From Paragonimus skrjabini miyazakii (taxonomy: Eukaryota > Platyhelminthes > Trematoda > Plagiorchiida > Troglotrematidae), in the NCBI GenBank assembly GCA_014338405.1, contig JTDE01000181.1, positions 3,193-67,192 of the forward strand: a DNA stretch of 64,000 bases, in the 5' to 3' direction. Position 1 is the stretch's first letter; the number at the start of each line of letters is the position of its first letter. The notes under the pieces were generated by a model. The model saw only the letters and a program-made list of their open reading frames with translations. It did no database searches and had not been told where the DNA came from. Of this stretch, positions 12,107 through 22,469 are shown in pieces. The translations under genes and the position numbers were made by a program.

Positions 12107-13621
12107 TCACCATGACGTTTCTCCTTGTATTTTTCTTGCGGCTACTTCGATGTCAAAATCTATACTCTGGCCCCCAATACTGAATCGCAACGATCGCTCC
12201 TCCTCACTACACTCCTGCCCCCGCAAATACTGTTCCAGTTGCAGCAAAAACCCTACAGGTTCTCTTCGTTCTCTCGACGACCTGTGTACTGGCCTCGGGG
12301 AAGTCGGTGTTCCAGGTGTGCATTCTATTCTGATCGAGATGTCATACCATTTACAAAGCTGGCTTCCGTGTACTCGATTCTGATTCTTCTCAGTCTTAAT
12401 CAGATACACTGGGTCACAGCGGTCCACTACTTCATACGGTCCTCTCCACTTTGCAAGGAATTCCCTAGATTCGTGTCCTGTTGCGTCTGGACTCCACTGG
12501 TCTCTGTATTTAACCTTTGAACCAATTTCAAACACAGCACTTCGACCCGATAACCTCGCAGTTGATTGCTCCCTAGAAACTCCTTGTGTGTTTACCAAGT
12601 TTTGGCTGGCGATTCTCCGGGCCTCTGCTAATTCACGCGTGCTCATCCGTCGGTCTCCCCATAAACCAATCTCTTGACCGACTGGCAAACGTGGCACGCG
12701 CCCGTACACTAGCTCGAATGACAACTTCTTCGTCGTTCCTTGTGGCGAACAGCGGTGCGCCAACAGAATGAACGGTAGTGTTACCTCCCAGCTTCCTCCT
12801 TTCGCCACCAACCCTTCCTTGAATATGCGATTGTTTCTTTTCATCACTCTATTCGATTGAGGATGGTACGGCGTCGTGCGAATTTTTGTGATTCCCAAAC
12901 GCTCCAAGCAGTTCCAAAACTCCTCAATTTCGAAGCAGGGACCTTGATTAGTCAATATCCTTCGCGGTATTCCGTGATCTGCAACGATTTGTTTCATTAC
13001 CGTTCTGCACACAGTGATTGCACGCTCATCGAGTATAGCGGCTGCTTCGATCCATCTCGGTAAATGTTCAATCATGACTATGATGTATTGATTTCCCGAT
13101 GTGGTTACCGGGAAGGTACCCATCACGTCCAGCGACCATGATCCCCCAATCTCATTGACCGGAATTGGTGGTGTGGGATACTGACTGGGGTCGTTGGAGC
13201 TTTTTAATAGCTGACATTGCTGGCACGCAAGCACATAATTGTTAACATCCTTCTTCATTTCCAGCCAGTATGCCCTTTGTCTCAGCATTTCGTAAGTTCG
13301 GTGACAACCCATATGAACTAACTGATGACATTCATTTACAACCGTTGCTCTCGACTCCGTCGGTATAACAGACACGCTTATTCCCTCTCGTAGTTGGCGC
13401 ATTAATATTCCGCCACTATTCAACTGCAAGTCTGACCAGTGCATTCTGAAAGCCTTCACTTCCGGATTCCCTCGTCTTCTGGTAGTTGTTCTCCCGATAG
13501 ATGCGAGGTCAATCACCGCCCGGATTATCGTATCCATATGCTGTACTGCTTGTAACCTTCCGGGACCGTTCTCCAGTTCAGTACTAGTAACTCCGATCAT
13601 GGCATTGTGGACTACATCCAT
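12107..13621 (-). pseudogene. Ty3 integrase, long ORF with substituted catalytic residues
   Basis: 504 codons, opened by an internal ATG; the same frame continues upstream beyond a TAG at 13640-13642. An H-x3-H ... C-x2-C zinc-binding motif is intact (H99, H103, C133, C136). The catalytic core has D165 in SWSLDVMG. The second acidic position is Asn225 (LTNQG) and the third is Lys261 (RVMKRNN). The 35-residue spacing between the last two is canonical DD35E, so two of the three catalytic acids are replaced, each consistent with a single G-to-A change. A GPY/F-type module (KWRGPYEVVD, about 392-400) follows. The tail from about 435 has no known domain. Integrase normally inserts element cDNA; this one should be catalytically dead, although its frame is otherwise open. 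Confidence 0.9.
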
Positions 13622-13881
13622 GTGTTCAGTTCGGGACAGCTAATGTGGAACATAGTTCTCCATTCCAGCCACAAGGTGAATTGTGAAGTCATACACTTGT
13701 AATCGCGAGCCAGTTTTCCTCGGGAATCCTTCGCCGATTGAATCCACTCCAACGGCTTGTGATCGGTTCCCACCTGAAAATGTCGGCCGAGCAAGTACGA
13801 TCTCCATTTTCCCAAGGCCCATACAATCGCCAAACACTCCTTCTCTGTCGTTGAGTAGTTTCGTTCAGCAGGACTTAGCAC
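13612..13881 (-). pseudogene. Ty3 RNase H remnant, frameshifted
   Basis: Reads LSPAERNYSTTEKECLAIVW, then YLLGRHFQVGTDHKPLEWIQ, the conserved C-terminal half of Ty3 RNase H including the TDHKPLEW block. Near 13700 the match moves to another frame (LQVYDFTIHLVAGMENYVPH), which meets a TAG at 13640-13642 and then continues as LSRTEHMD into the integrase frame. One frameshift and one stop therefore separate RNase H from integrase. The N-terminal RNase H part is cut off at 13881. Confidence 0.88.
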
Positions 13882-13965
13882 TCGAGTCTATTGCTTCCTA
13901 TCGGAAGGGGCCGACCGGAAAATCCGTGCGAATGCACCAGATACGAGCTTGTTCGCTGCAATATG
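13881..13965 (+). repeat. Short-repeat body starting at the ribozyme 3' end
   Basis: Begins CTCGAGTCTATTGCTTCC, i.e. the stem III loop and GTC cleavage triplet of the hammerhead, then GGAAGGGGCCGACCGG and the body. It abuts the broken Ty3 RNase H. The copy starts within about 8 nt of the predicted cleavage site. Confidence 0.65.
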
Positions 13966-14269
13966 ATTCTGAAGGATACTCTGGGGAATTTTAATCAATG
14001 TTAAGAGTGATGATGATAATTACTGCTTCGTAAACGCTATCAATTTTGCGAATAGCTATTCGATTACTTAATAGGTTGTTAGTAACAGCCTCTGAAATTT
14101 CAATAAATAAAGTAACGATAATTTTATGACCATATGACTATGTGACTTACGCAGTCGAGGGAAAAAAAATAGCTGGAGTCACTGAGAGAACGACTTAGAC
14201 TTCATTCAAAGATGTCCACAAATTTCGCGTTCTCATAAACTTTTAATCTATCTGCTTCAGCAAAATTTC

Positions 14270-14600
14270 ACCGTGTTCGAGTACCTCTCCAGTTCCCGTT
14301 CGTCAGTGTGCATATGCTCGCTACAGGTGGGAATTGAACACCGTCTACACCCTCATGAGGAGACAATGACGATCATTGCGCTGCCAAACGCACATTAAGC
14401 ACGGCCTAATCGTCATGCGCAAACAGCCAGCCACATTCGTTGGTGAGTAATGTTCAGATTGACCGATCGACTCACCAATAAACGCAGTAACTGTCATGTC
14501 ATCCCTACTCAATTTGTCCGCAACCAGAACTTCACTCCACGTTGAAATCACAGAAATCTTCAAATTTGTCAGGCGATATCTTGCTTGTTGGTGTGTAGCA
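14270..14600 (-). repeat. Short-repeat copy, diverged subfamily (ribozyme remnant, tRNA-like head, tail)
   Basis: The reverse strand has a B-box-like GTGTTCAATTCCCACC near 14327-14342, GGCAGCGCAATGATCG (A-box position) near 14362-14377, and tail blocks GTGATTTCAACGTGGAG and CATTACTCACCAACG. On the ribozyme side, ACTGACGAACGGGAACTGG near 14290-14305 is only partly hammerhead-like. It is related to, but distinct from, the main family. Confidence 0.6.
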
Positions 14601-14950
14601 CGGCAGCTATGGTTAATGTGTATTAAATATCACTTACAGTCGATCAAAGCTCTCTCGTTTCGTTGAATATTTCAAACAGCCTACGTCGAAAACGTAAACT
14701 ATCCTCCAATGTTGGTCTTGTTAGAACTAGTCTGAAACGTATATTATTGTCACGGTCGTGACATGCACTTCGACCTTCCGGAAATTCACACAGTCTCGTA
14801 AATCACATCAGGTTTCCTCTTAAGCTTCTCAAACAGCCCACCTACCCTAGGGTTGAGAAATAATAGAGCGTGAAACTCAGGGTCAGATTAACTACATATC
14901 CAGATATTTTGCTCGAACCTCACAAGGGTGAATAAATAGACTTGCTGTCT

Positions 14951-15103
14951 TCATATTAGTTCAACGGATATTGACCGTCATTTGCAACCACAGTTTAATC
15001 GTCTGATACACCCAAATCAAACTCTCTAAAATAATGCCGGGAAGATGCTTGGTATATTCAGCAACGGATTGGTGGTACACTAACCAGAGTCTGAGATGTT
15101 TGA
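14951..15103. repeat. Direct duplicate, copy A (ends at the 100-N gap)
   Basis: This 153-bp block is identical, as far as I can read it, to 15598-15750. It starts TCATATTAGTTCAACGG and ends GAGATGTTTGA exactly where the Ns begin. The preceding region 14425-14725 is also duplicated at 15300-15597 with scattered differences and an extra 225-bp insert in copy A. Confidence 0.92.
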
Positions 15104-15203
15104 NNNNNNNNNNNNNNNNNNNNNNNNNNNNNNNNNNNNNNNNNNNNNNNNNNNNNNNNNNNNNNNNNNNNNNNNNNNNNNNNNNNNNNNNNNNNNNNNN
15201 NNN
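15104..15203. other. Assembly gap (100 N)
   Basis: Exactly 100 Ns, a conventional placeholder for a gap of unknown size. Confidence 1.
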
Positions 15204-15299
15204 CATTAGTCAAATTTGTCCCAGGTAAGATGAAACTTACAACCATTTCTGAGACGACGGGAACAGTAGAAATTCGCCAAATATTCGATTACTTATTAG

Positions 15300-15600
15300 A
15301 TACGGGCAGTCACATTCGTTTGTGAGTAATGTTCAGATTGACCGATCGTTTCACCAATAAACGCAGTAACTGTCATTTCATCCATACTCAATTTGTCCGC
15401 AACCAGAACTTCTCTCCACGTTGAAATCACAGAAATCTTCAAATTTGTCAGGCGATATCTTGATTGTTGGTGAGCAGTACGGGAGCTGTGGTTACTGTGA
15501 ATTGATTATCACTCGCAGCTGATCAAAGCTCTCGCGTTTCGTTGAATATTTCAAACAGCCTACGTCGAAAACGTAAACTATCCTCCAATGTTGGTCATCA
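15300..15600 (-). repeat. Second copy of the diverged short-repeat tail
   Basis: Contains the same ordered blocks as 14425-14725 (TTGTGAGTAATGTTCAGATT, a GACCGATCG block, a GAACTTCTCTCCACG block). It is the proximal half of the duplicate that ends at 15750. Confidence 0.7.
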
Positions 15601-15750
15601 TATTAGTTCAACGGATATTGACCGTCATTTGCAACCACAGTTTAATCGTCTGATACACCCAAATCAAACTCTCTAAAATAATGCCGGGAAGATGCTTGGT
15701 ATATTCAGCAACGGATTGGTGGTACACTAACCAGAGTCTGAGATGTTTGA
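15598..15750. repeat. Direct duplicate, copy B
   Basis: Partner of 14951-15103; beyond it the sequence continues uniquely (CTACGAAATC). Confidence 0.92.
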
Positions 15751-17339
15751 CTACGAAATCTTTGCTAAAATGGATCAGAAATACTAACGTCTCAATACAC
15801 TGTACTATAATCCATTTCCAAAAACCCCATATGCAGTAAGTTCTTCAGGATATCTTTCCTACATCTTACCTTGAACGCCCGTGCAATTCCAAAAGTCAAC
15901 GTGCATGACTAGGATGTTATGTCCGGCAACAGGAAAATAAATTTGATGGTACTCAAGTCAACACCAGTCTGAGAGTTGTGGTCGTCCACTAGCGTCAATA
16001 TCTTTTGCTGTTTACTTAGCATTTGAGTGTTACCGCATACCGAACATTCGTGGAACATTTCACGTGTCATTCAAGCTTTCTATTTGTTGGTGTTATCACA
16101 TCGTGAGGTGTGTGACCGTTAAAGCTGAAGGATTGGTAATGTGGGTATTTTTCAACCACTCCTGATCTCACTTTCTCGTCTGTCAAACTGCAGCCCTCCG
16201 TATGACCCCTTCATTTCTTGACAATGCTACTGCTTTGTAAACAAATTCCTGTTCGTCAACGCTCAGCGAGACTGCACGCTTTCAACACAATTCGAAATAG
16301 TTTCGAACAAACATCCTAGTGTTCAGCTTTGTGGCGTGTCTATGAATTCATCCACAACGACTTGCGTAACCCTAGCTATCTCACCCAAGAACAAAAGCGA
16401 GCTGATCCCGTGTAGTTTTTCTGGGAAGTCTTAAACAATCAACTGTTACCGACAACACATCCCCCAATTTCTAGCTCCTCGACGGTATCAAATAAACTCT
16501 GTTTAAGGAGACTTCTTGTTCCAGGTAGCTTCTTCAGTCTAGTTTACACGAACGAGCCATGCATTTGATTATTGACCGTAATACCGATATGTCGACGAGC
16601 ACATTTGAACAAACCAAACATTTTCTAATACGGATACTTTTGACCAACAAGGCGACATTCAACGAGCTAACGATGTCATCAGTAGTAGGGTTAGCCACTC
16701 AGTGTATGTTTTATCTTGTTATCACGTGTACATTTATTTGTGCAACAGTCTGAGCTAGTAGAATGTCACAACACTCATTCCGTTGCAAACACCGCGTAAT
16801 GTTTTGGTGCTTCGTAGCCGTATTGAGGCAGTAAAGCTACGATGGAGTGTGTGGTCTTCGTATATTTATGTATATATATGTATATGTGTGGACATTATAG
16901 AGGGGCAGTCTTTGGAATGCTGAATGTGGTATTTACAAACAAACTTTCTTCGGAAACATTATATATGTTCATTATTCCGTAGAGAGGTTTCGTAGCGGTT
17001 TAATCTGTTTCACTCACGACTATTCTTTTAACTACCTCCCTAACCTGATGCTGATTTTCTTCCTTCACATAGTTTCTTCAACTTCATTTTCTGTGTTTTC
17101 TCCCGCGCTTGTGCTGCCGAACTAGCATTCATTGTTAATTTGAGTTCAGTGGTTCACACTGATGCTCAACTGCCACGCAACCATAAAGGAAGAAAACGCA
17201 ATATAGAAAGAGAGAAGATAAAAAGAAAAGGACGGAAATGGACTTTATTCAAGCATTCAAGATCAAAGTGACTACACCTTGCAAACAAACAATCGAGCTG
17301 TAATTGAACGTAAGGCGTCATCAGCAAGACAGCTGACTT
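15751..17339. other. Unannotated stretch
   Basis: No gene recognised. An AT/GT-rich run (TATATATGTATATGTGTG) lies near 16866-16888. The ORF at 16559-16753 has no motif. Confidence 0.35.
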
Positions 17340-17580
17340 GCGGCTATCACTGCTCCGCGGCATTAAATGCACTCACTTCACAGACAACTCGACCAAACAA
17401 CAACAATATTCGCGCCACTGAGCTCGATTAGCCGATGTCACACCCAATGTCTCCAGCCACCGACCTTGTGAGTCGCGAGGATCCCAGCCTGAGAGATAAA
17501 CCCGATCTGCAGTGACCAACCCCTTCGTGAACGATTTCATTTGATCACGCCAGGTCATCATTTGTCCACCACGCACCTTA
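17340..17580 (-). mobile_element. RTE-like LINE, extreme C-terminal fragment
   Basis: The reverse-strand translation gives GGQMMTWRDQMKSFTK, then LSGWDPRDSQGRWLETLG and RAQWREYCCCLVELS. The same pattern ends the LINE at 55.8-58.7 kb (WSRNMKTLTAPLS, then PGWCPRDHSNRWLQ, then SQWRTCIHTIY). It is a 3' end without RT or endonuclease, as expected for 5'-truncated LINE insertions. Confidence 0.7.
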
Positions 17581-18385
17581 AGCCAGTCAGCCGCAGATAT
17601 AATCAGGCATTATCCAAGTGCGAAGTAACGACTGTACACAACCCACACAATCGAAACAAAAATGGTTTCATCTGCTCGATTGTAACCACGATGTTCTACT
17701 TATTTGCAGATCAGGTGGACGCCAAAGTTTTGTCCAGATTTTTGTAAATTCCCATGGTTGGTTCATAAATGCGTTCAGTCGGGTTTAAACGGACGACGAT
17801 GGATTATTTTTCTGGATGTGATAGAACAATAATTTCTTACAAGCGTTCTCGTTGACCACGATGAATTTTCTTCCAATGTACATATTTTACAATCATGCTA
17901 TCGAATCATTTCATCTGAACACGACTATCCTATGTAGAACTGAACAGTAATTTATCGGATAAAAATCCCACTGTTGTGTGAAAAAAACATACACTTGAGT
18001 GAACTGAATGGACCCGTGTTTCCCTGGATTGCCTCATGCGTATTTTGAAGAGAGAATTCTAATGGTTCGATAATTAAAGACAATAGAACTTGAAACACGA
18101 GAAGCCTTTGCAAACCATGTTAAGTGGATGAGTATTACACTTATTTTGTTCGCTAGGTATGCAAGACTAAGGAAGAACAGGAAGGAGAAACACATTGTTG
18201 CAGCGTTACGCGTGTCCACATCACAACATTCCCCATTGTGTGCAACATCAGCATTTCCGGTGGTCAGCTCAAACAGCGATAAGATACATTTTTGAGGTCC
18301 GAAAGTATCCCAGACGCCTATGTTAGGTTCAATTACCGAGTTGTAAGTGTAATCAACAGCCGCTATTATTGCCTATTTCATCCAG
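17581..18385. other. Unannotated stretch
   Basis: No recognisable gene or repeat. Confidence 0.35.
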
Positions 18386-18591
18386 GTAATCCCATATTTA
18401 CTTGGTATTATCGAAACGAGGATCGCGGTATTGCATTTCTACCGGAACATCCAAATGGACAAATAGTATACTACAAATGTCTCCGGCCACAAATGTACTA
18501 CTCATTCTTGCCTGTAGATATTTCAACATGTGGTTGGTCAGCTAGAACCGGTTGGGACAGGTTGAGTGTTGTCAGGAAGAAAATAAAATAA
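18386..18591 (+). CDS. Candidate terminal exon, unrecognised
   Basis: An acceptor-like CCTATTTCATCCAG precedes an open frame of about 67 codons to a TAA: GNPIFTWYYRNEDRGIAFLP, a NGQIVYYKCLRPQMYYSF block, and a basic end VVRKKIK. Composition looks protein-like (aromatic and charged residues mixed), but I recognise no family. It lies tail-to-tail with the receptor gene on the other strand. It could be a last exon of a split gene or chance. Confidence 0.2.
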
Positions 18592-18656
18592 TATATCATC
18601 TACCTGTTGTATTCACGAAAAATGGTATACATTTAAGAACATATGTGGACAATGAA

Positions 18657-19613
18657 TTAAGATTTGCATGAAGTGAGGAAACGGTGTAAAACGCTCACTA
18701 TGTACTCACACTTGACGCGTAATAATTCACGCACTGTTGGTGAAGACAACATGATGAGCAATGGCTCTACACAGAAACTAACCCCGAACGGGAATATCAG
18801 TGGGTTCTCCCAATCGCGCATTGGTAGTCGAGGCAACGCTTGCGTAATCAGGAGCAAATGTTGTAGTTGTGGGTAGATTCTTGACAGGAAATAATTAACA
18901 TTCATGATAACTGTTGCTATTGTGATAGCCGTGATATTTGGATCGAATCTATTGATCAAAGACGCATCTGAATGTCCGGTCGAGTTGGTAGCGGTTTGAC
19001 TTGTTGGTTCAGTTGCCGTCAGTCTATAGATGCTCAAAAGTACACGAAATTGAAAAACACAGTTCACCAGGCCAGGAATGAGAAATCCGAAAAGAAGAGC
19101 AAATATTACGTGCATCTCCGCAATGTGATCTCGCCACTCCGCCAAATCGGACGAGCATTCTGAATACAGTAGGGTAGGAAATACCAATAGTATGGTATAC
19201 ACAAACTCGAAAAGATAGAGAGACAAAATATAACCTTTGGACAAATGTGGATAGCTTCGAAAGTAGACTACCGCCCAAAATCTATCAAATGAGATGCACA
19301 CAAGGTTGGCCAAGCTGGTTGATATCACCAACCACAATGGTATGTAACTCATCCAAAGATAGCATACCATTGCATCCATATAGTCAGTTTGGTGTAAATT
19401 CATATTGAAGGTACCCAAATAAGCCAGAAGGGTGACACACCCGAATGCGTTTATAACGAAATGGCCGTGCAACTAGAAACGAGAAGCCATGAATTGGGTA
19501 CGCACATGTCGCATACATACAAATGCAATCATGTTCACTAGAATTCCGAAAATGCACAGCAGCGATACAGAAGTGTTCAGAAGCCTCCATTGTAGTATGG
19601 AATAGTAAAGCAT
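18657..19613 (-). CDS. Rhodopsin-family (class A) seven-helix receptor, with one in-frame TAG
   Basis: 319 codons from ATG (19611-19613) to the stop at 18657, interrupted by TAG at 19473-19475 (codon 47). TM1 reads VSLLCIFGILVNMIAFVC with the class A Asn. TM2 is FVINAFGCVTLLAYLG, without the usual Asp. TM3 ends NLVCISFDRFWAVVY, where DRF is the G-protein-contact motif. TM4 and a TM5 with a Pro (ALLFGFLIPGLVN) follow, then a Ser/Thr-rich loop 3, TM6 (IATVIMNVNYFLSRIYP, CWxP lost) and TM7 ending EPLLIM in place of NPxxY. TM3 lacks the amine-binding Asp, so it is unlikely to be a true aminergic or muscarinic receptor despite DRFWAV. A platyhelminth-specific orphan group is plausible (inference). 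The TAG lies in intracellular loop 1, either a break or part of a 33-nt intron (see findings). Confidence 0.85.
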
Positions 19614-20029
19614 ATTCAAACTGTGATAGGAGTATGTATACAGGGATTACCGGAATGGGTTACATGAGTGATTTCATGCGCAATTTGACATATATATATC
19701 TACCACTACTGACCACGCCCAGTTCAACTGTCGGTCTCCGTTTTGAAGCACAACATGCAATTGTCCTCTGGCCGTTCAGAGCGGTGTCTACACTGTCTAC
19801 ACAAGCAAGTTACTTCGTAGTGTTTTACACTCAGACTTTTCGATAGCTGGCTCCATTCGCAGACTGTATCAGAAGTTCTTTATTATCTACCCCGGACACT
19901 GATGCCAGATTGCAACGTGATCAGATTGGGGCGTTATAGAACTACAACAAATTTTTTGACCGAGGAAATTTAGTGACTTACAGAGTTCTCCATATTTTCC
20001 TGCATAGTGTCGGATGGATAAATCTGAGT
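19614..20029. other. Sequence upstream of the receptor
   Basis: In the receptor frame a TAA lies about 40 nt before the chosen ATG, which supports that start or an upstream splice. No clear promoter is readable. Confidence 0.4.
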
Positions 20030-20100
20030 AGCCCGCTTAGCCTGGTGGTGGGAGAGAAAATGGTGGGGTAGGGTGTCGTGAGTTGAAATCCACGATTTTT
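20030..20100 (+). repeat. Possible tRNA-derived SINE head
   Basis: TAGCCTGGTGG (20038-20048) fits a Pol III A box, and GAGTTGAAATCC (20080-20091) resembles a B box at tRNA-like spacing. Unrelated in sequence to the hammerhead family. No second copy identified. Confidence 0.3.
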
Positions 20101-21170
20101 ATGAGGTTCAGGTGATTAAGTTGCGCTCACTTTATACACAATTAACAAACTTCAGAGCTAATTTGGAGCAAAGTTGTCGGCCAAACTATGGATGTAGAGG
20201 AGACATCCAGACAATCGTTTGTCGGGTAGGATTACACAGCATGAGACGGCATTTTCAAGTGCCAATCAACCATCAACTCATAAATGTTGACTCCACAAAA
20301 GAATTCCGAACAGCCGGAGAGATTCCGGCGGAGGTAGAAATATCCTCGCCTAATTTCCCAAAATTTTAGCTATATCTAACAGATATTTGTCACGAATTAT
20401 AAGACTGCAAGAGAATATCGGCCAGATCGGTTTCTCGTCTGTCAGATTTTCCCTGCGGACAACTGGAGATATCAGCGTATGTTGTCTCGTTCTGAAGACA
20501 GATTGATGAGTATTTCATATATTTTTTCATTGTGAGTTCGAAGTGTTTGGTTACACTCTGCTAGTGTTAGTCGCGAATTTACCTACCCAGATATTTGAGT
20601 CTTGTAGCGGTAATAATTTATTATTTTTTGGACGAGTGTCCTTCTGTACGCGGGACGTTACCGGCAACTCACCTGGTTGTAATGAGAAGCATTTTATGCG
20701 TAGTTATTTGGTCGGATTCTTTACATATCATCACTATATTATTACATTATAATACTTTCGTTCCCGTTTTCATTTTCCGCCCAAAATCAACACAACGCGA
20801 TCTAGTCCTTGGATCGTTTAATTCGTTCGAATATGTCCATCGAACTCATGAGAACAAAAATTGGTGAACCAGACTTGTTTTCTGTTTGACCATCAAGCCA
20901 ATTACAGAACACTATATATGATATCAGTAGCCAGATTTAACAAGAAAATAGGTCAACAGAGGTTATGTACGGCGTGTTTGCTAACAGCTACACTTTATTT
21001 CGAATTGTCAGCCTGATTGACTATAGGCTCGGGAAAATGAAGTGTCCGTACGAACAACTGTATACTAATGACCTCGGAAGCGTTCAGCATCTGGAATCTC
21101 TTGATTTTTGATCGATTTCTTTGCAGTCAGTAAAACTGCCGACAGTCCTTGTATACCCAGTCGATGTCAG
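20101..21170. other. Unannotated stretch
   Basis: ORFs at 20112-20369 and 20595-20867 lack motifs; nothing else seen. Confidence 0.35.
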
Positions 21171-21174
21171 TTTC

Positions 21175-21300
21175 AATTATTGTTGCAATCCGAATGTCTG
21201 ATATATTCCATGTTTTATGTTCGTGACTGAAGAGAGCAAACGAAGTGTTAACATCCCGCGATATGTCTTCTGTCGTTACTAGTTAATTTGACCAAGAGAA
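21175..21300 (+). mobile_element. Penelope-like element 3' end
   Basis: Contains CGTGACTGAAGAG, then CGAAGTGTTAACATC and CGCGATATGTCTTC. These blocks match in order the 3' ends at 63.15 kb (minus) and 63.9 kb (plus) and the one terminating the element at 24.2 kb. It has the CTGANGA ... CGAA(A/G) order of a hammerhead-like motif. Confidence 0.65.
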
Positions 21301-22029
21301 CTGTGTTTTACATTTCATAAGTGAAAAATCCCTGCAACTTACAAAACGGACGTTGGAAAGTTTGATGACCTTGTGGTGTACGATGACTATAGCACGTTCA
21401 ACCGTTAGATTTTATGAAAACTGCATAAGATCAGGCCGATTCGTGTAGTTATTCTACCGTTCGCCCTTAGGAAAAGAATGACCCGGAAACAACGCTAACC
21501 TTTTCAGTTGAATAGCTTTGCATATCCAGGCTTCACAAAAACGGCCTAACAAATATCCACAGACTCAACCACCTTTTATATCTACAGCCATTAGTCCGTC
21601 GTAAATGTCCGGTATGGAGTTTAAAATGTTCGGTAGAGCCATACTTGAAAATTTTAGAACCAGAGCCCTGAACTTTGTTTCGTTCAGATGAACGGTGCAA
21701 GCTCCATACAGGTGGTTTTAGACGTGTGCGGAACTCATCGCCAACGCATTTTACATGAGCCTAATTGGAGGTCCTATCCTTCGGAATGTAGTTTAAAATT
21801 CCACCAAAAATAACCGACCGATTACAAATACAGTTGCAGTCTGAGAACCTGTATGGTCGATTGAAAGGCTTTTCTCCAAGGTCACAGGACAACGAAGGAT
21901 GGTTTCGCGCCAGTCTGGTGAATATTTTGCACAACTTCCTGATTTAACCTCTGCAGAAGCAGTACTGTTTGACACTTGAACACTATCAAGTCATAAATGT
22001 TAGGAGAAATGGTTGCAGCTGGATTTATG
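21301..22029. other. Unannotated stretch
   Basis: Nothing recognised. Confidence 0.3.
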
Positions 22030-22245
22030 GCCTACAAGCGCGTAAACGGAATAACGGTGAATGAAATGGCGGATAACAGCAATGAACAACGGAGTATACG
22101 CGGTAAGTTAGTCTATTCCCATCCAGCCCATCCACTCGAGGCTACCACATGAACAAGGAAAAAGACTGGTCTTCAAACAGAGCTTTTTTATGCCGCTCAG
22201 CCCGAGGCCAACACAGTCACAGACTCGTTCGTATGTATAAGGCTT
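22030..22245 (+). repeat. Dispersed repeat shared with 54.78-54.99 kb
   Basis: Shared blocks in order: GCCTACAAGCGCGTAAA, GGAATAACGGT, GAACAACGGA, CACTCGAGGC, an AAAAAGACTGG block, CAGAGCTTTTTTATG, a CACAGTCACAGACT block. It could be an LTR or leader of an LTR element, or a separate family; no coding function. Confidence 0.65.
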
Positions 22246-22469
22246 ACGGCTAGCAACAAAACAAGGCCAAAATGAATGAACCAGTCAAAAGTTCAGATAG
22301 TTCATTCTAGGTGTGTAGTCAGGAGGACAACGCCAGTTGTCACAACGGCTGAGGACGATCATGGAGACCGGAGAATACACGACTATAACAAAGTGAAAGT
22401 CGATGACAGTGTACTTTGTTCGTCTTCTTGTCACACAATATTTTCGGAGAACTGGCGACTTCCTCGACA

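Larger units (their letters stand above)
12107..13881 (-). mobile_element. Ty3-type LTR retrotransposon remnant (RNase H plus integrase)
   Basis: The minus strand carries the 3' half of a Ty3 pol: RNase H (13881 down to about 13640) then integrase (13621 to 12107). Protease, RT and the 5' part are missing. The break at 13881 falls exactly where a plus-strand short repeat begins, within the shared string CTCGAGT. I found no flanking LTR pair. Protein motifs separate it from the second Ty3 element at 25-27.8 kb, so they are different families. Confidence 0.9.

Noticed and set aside
12125..12520. Plus-strand ORFs over the Ty3 integrase (12102-13063, 13683-13994)
   Set aside because: They are antisense shadows of the minus-strand integrase and RNase H and have no motifs of their own.
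18657..19613. Muscarinic acetylcholine receptor identity
   Set aside because: DRFWAV is muscarinic-like, but TM3 lacks the ligand-binding Asp and TM6/TM7 motifs do not fit.
19523..19846. Plus-strand ORF across the receptor 5' end
   Set aside because: Antisense to TM1 and its upstream region; no domain.
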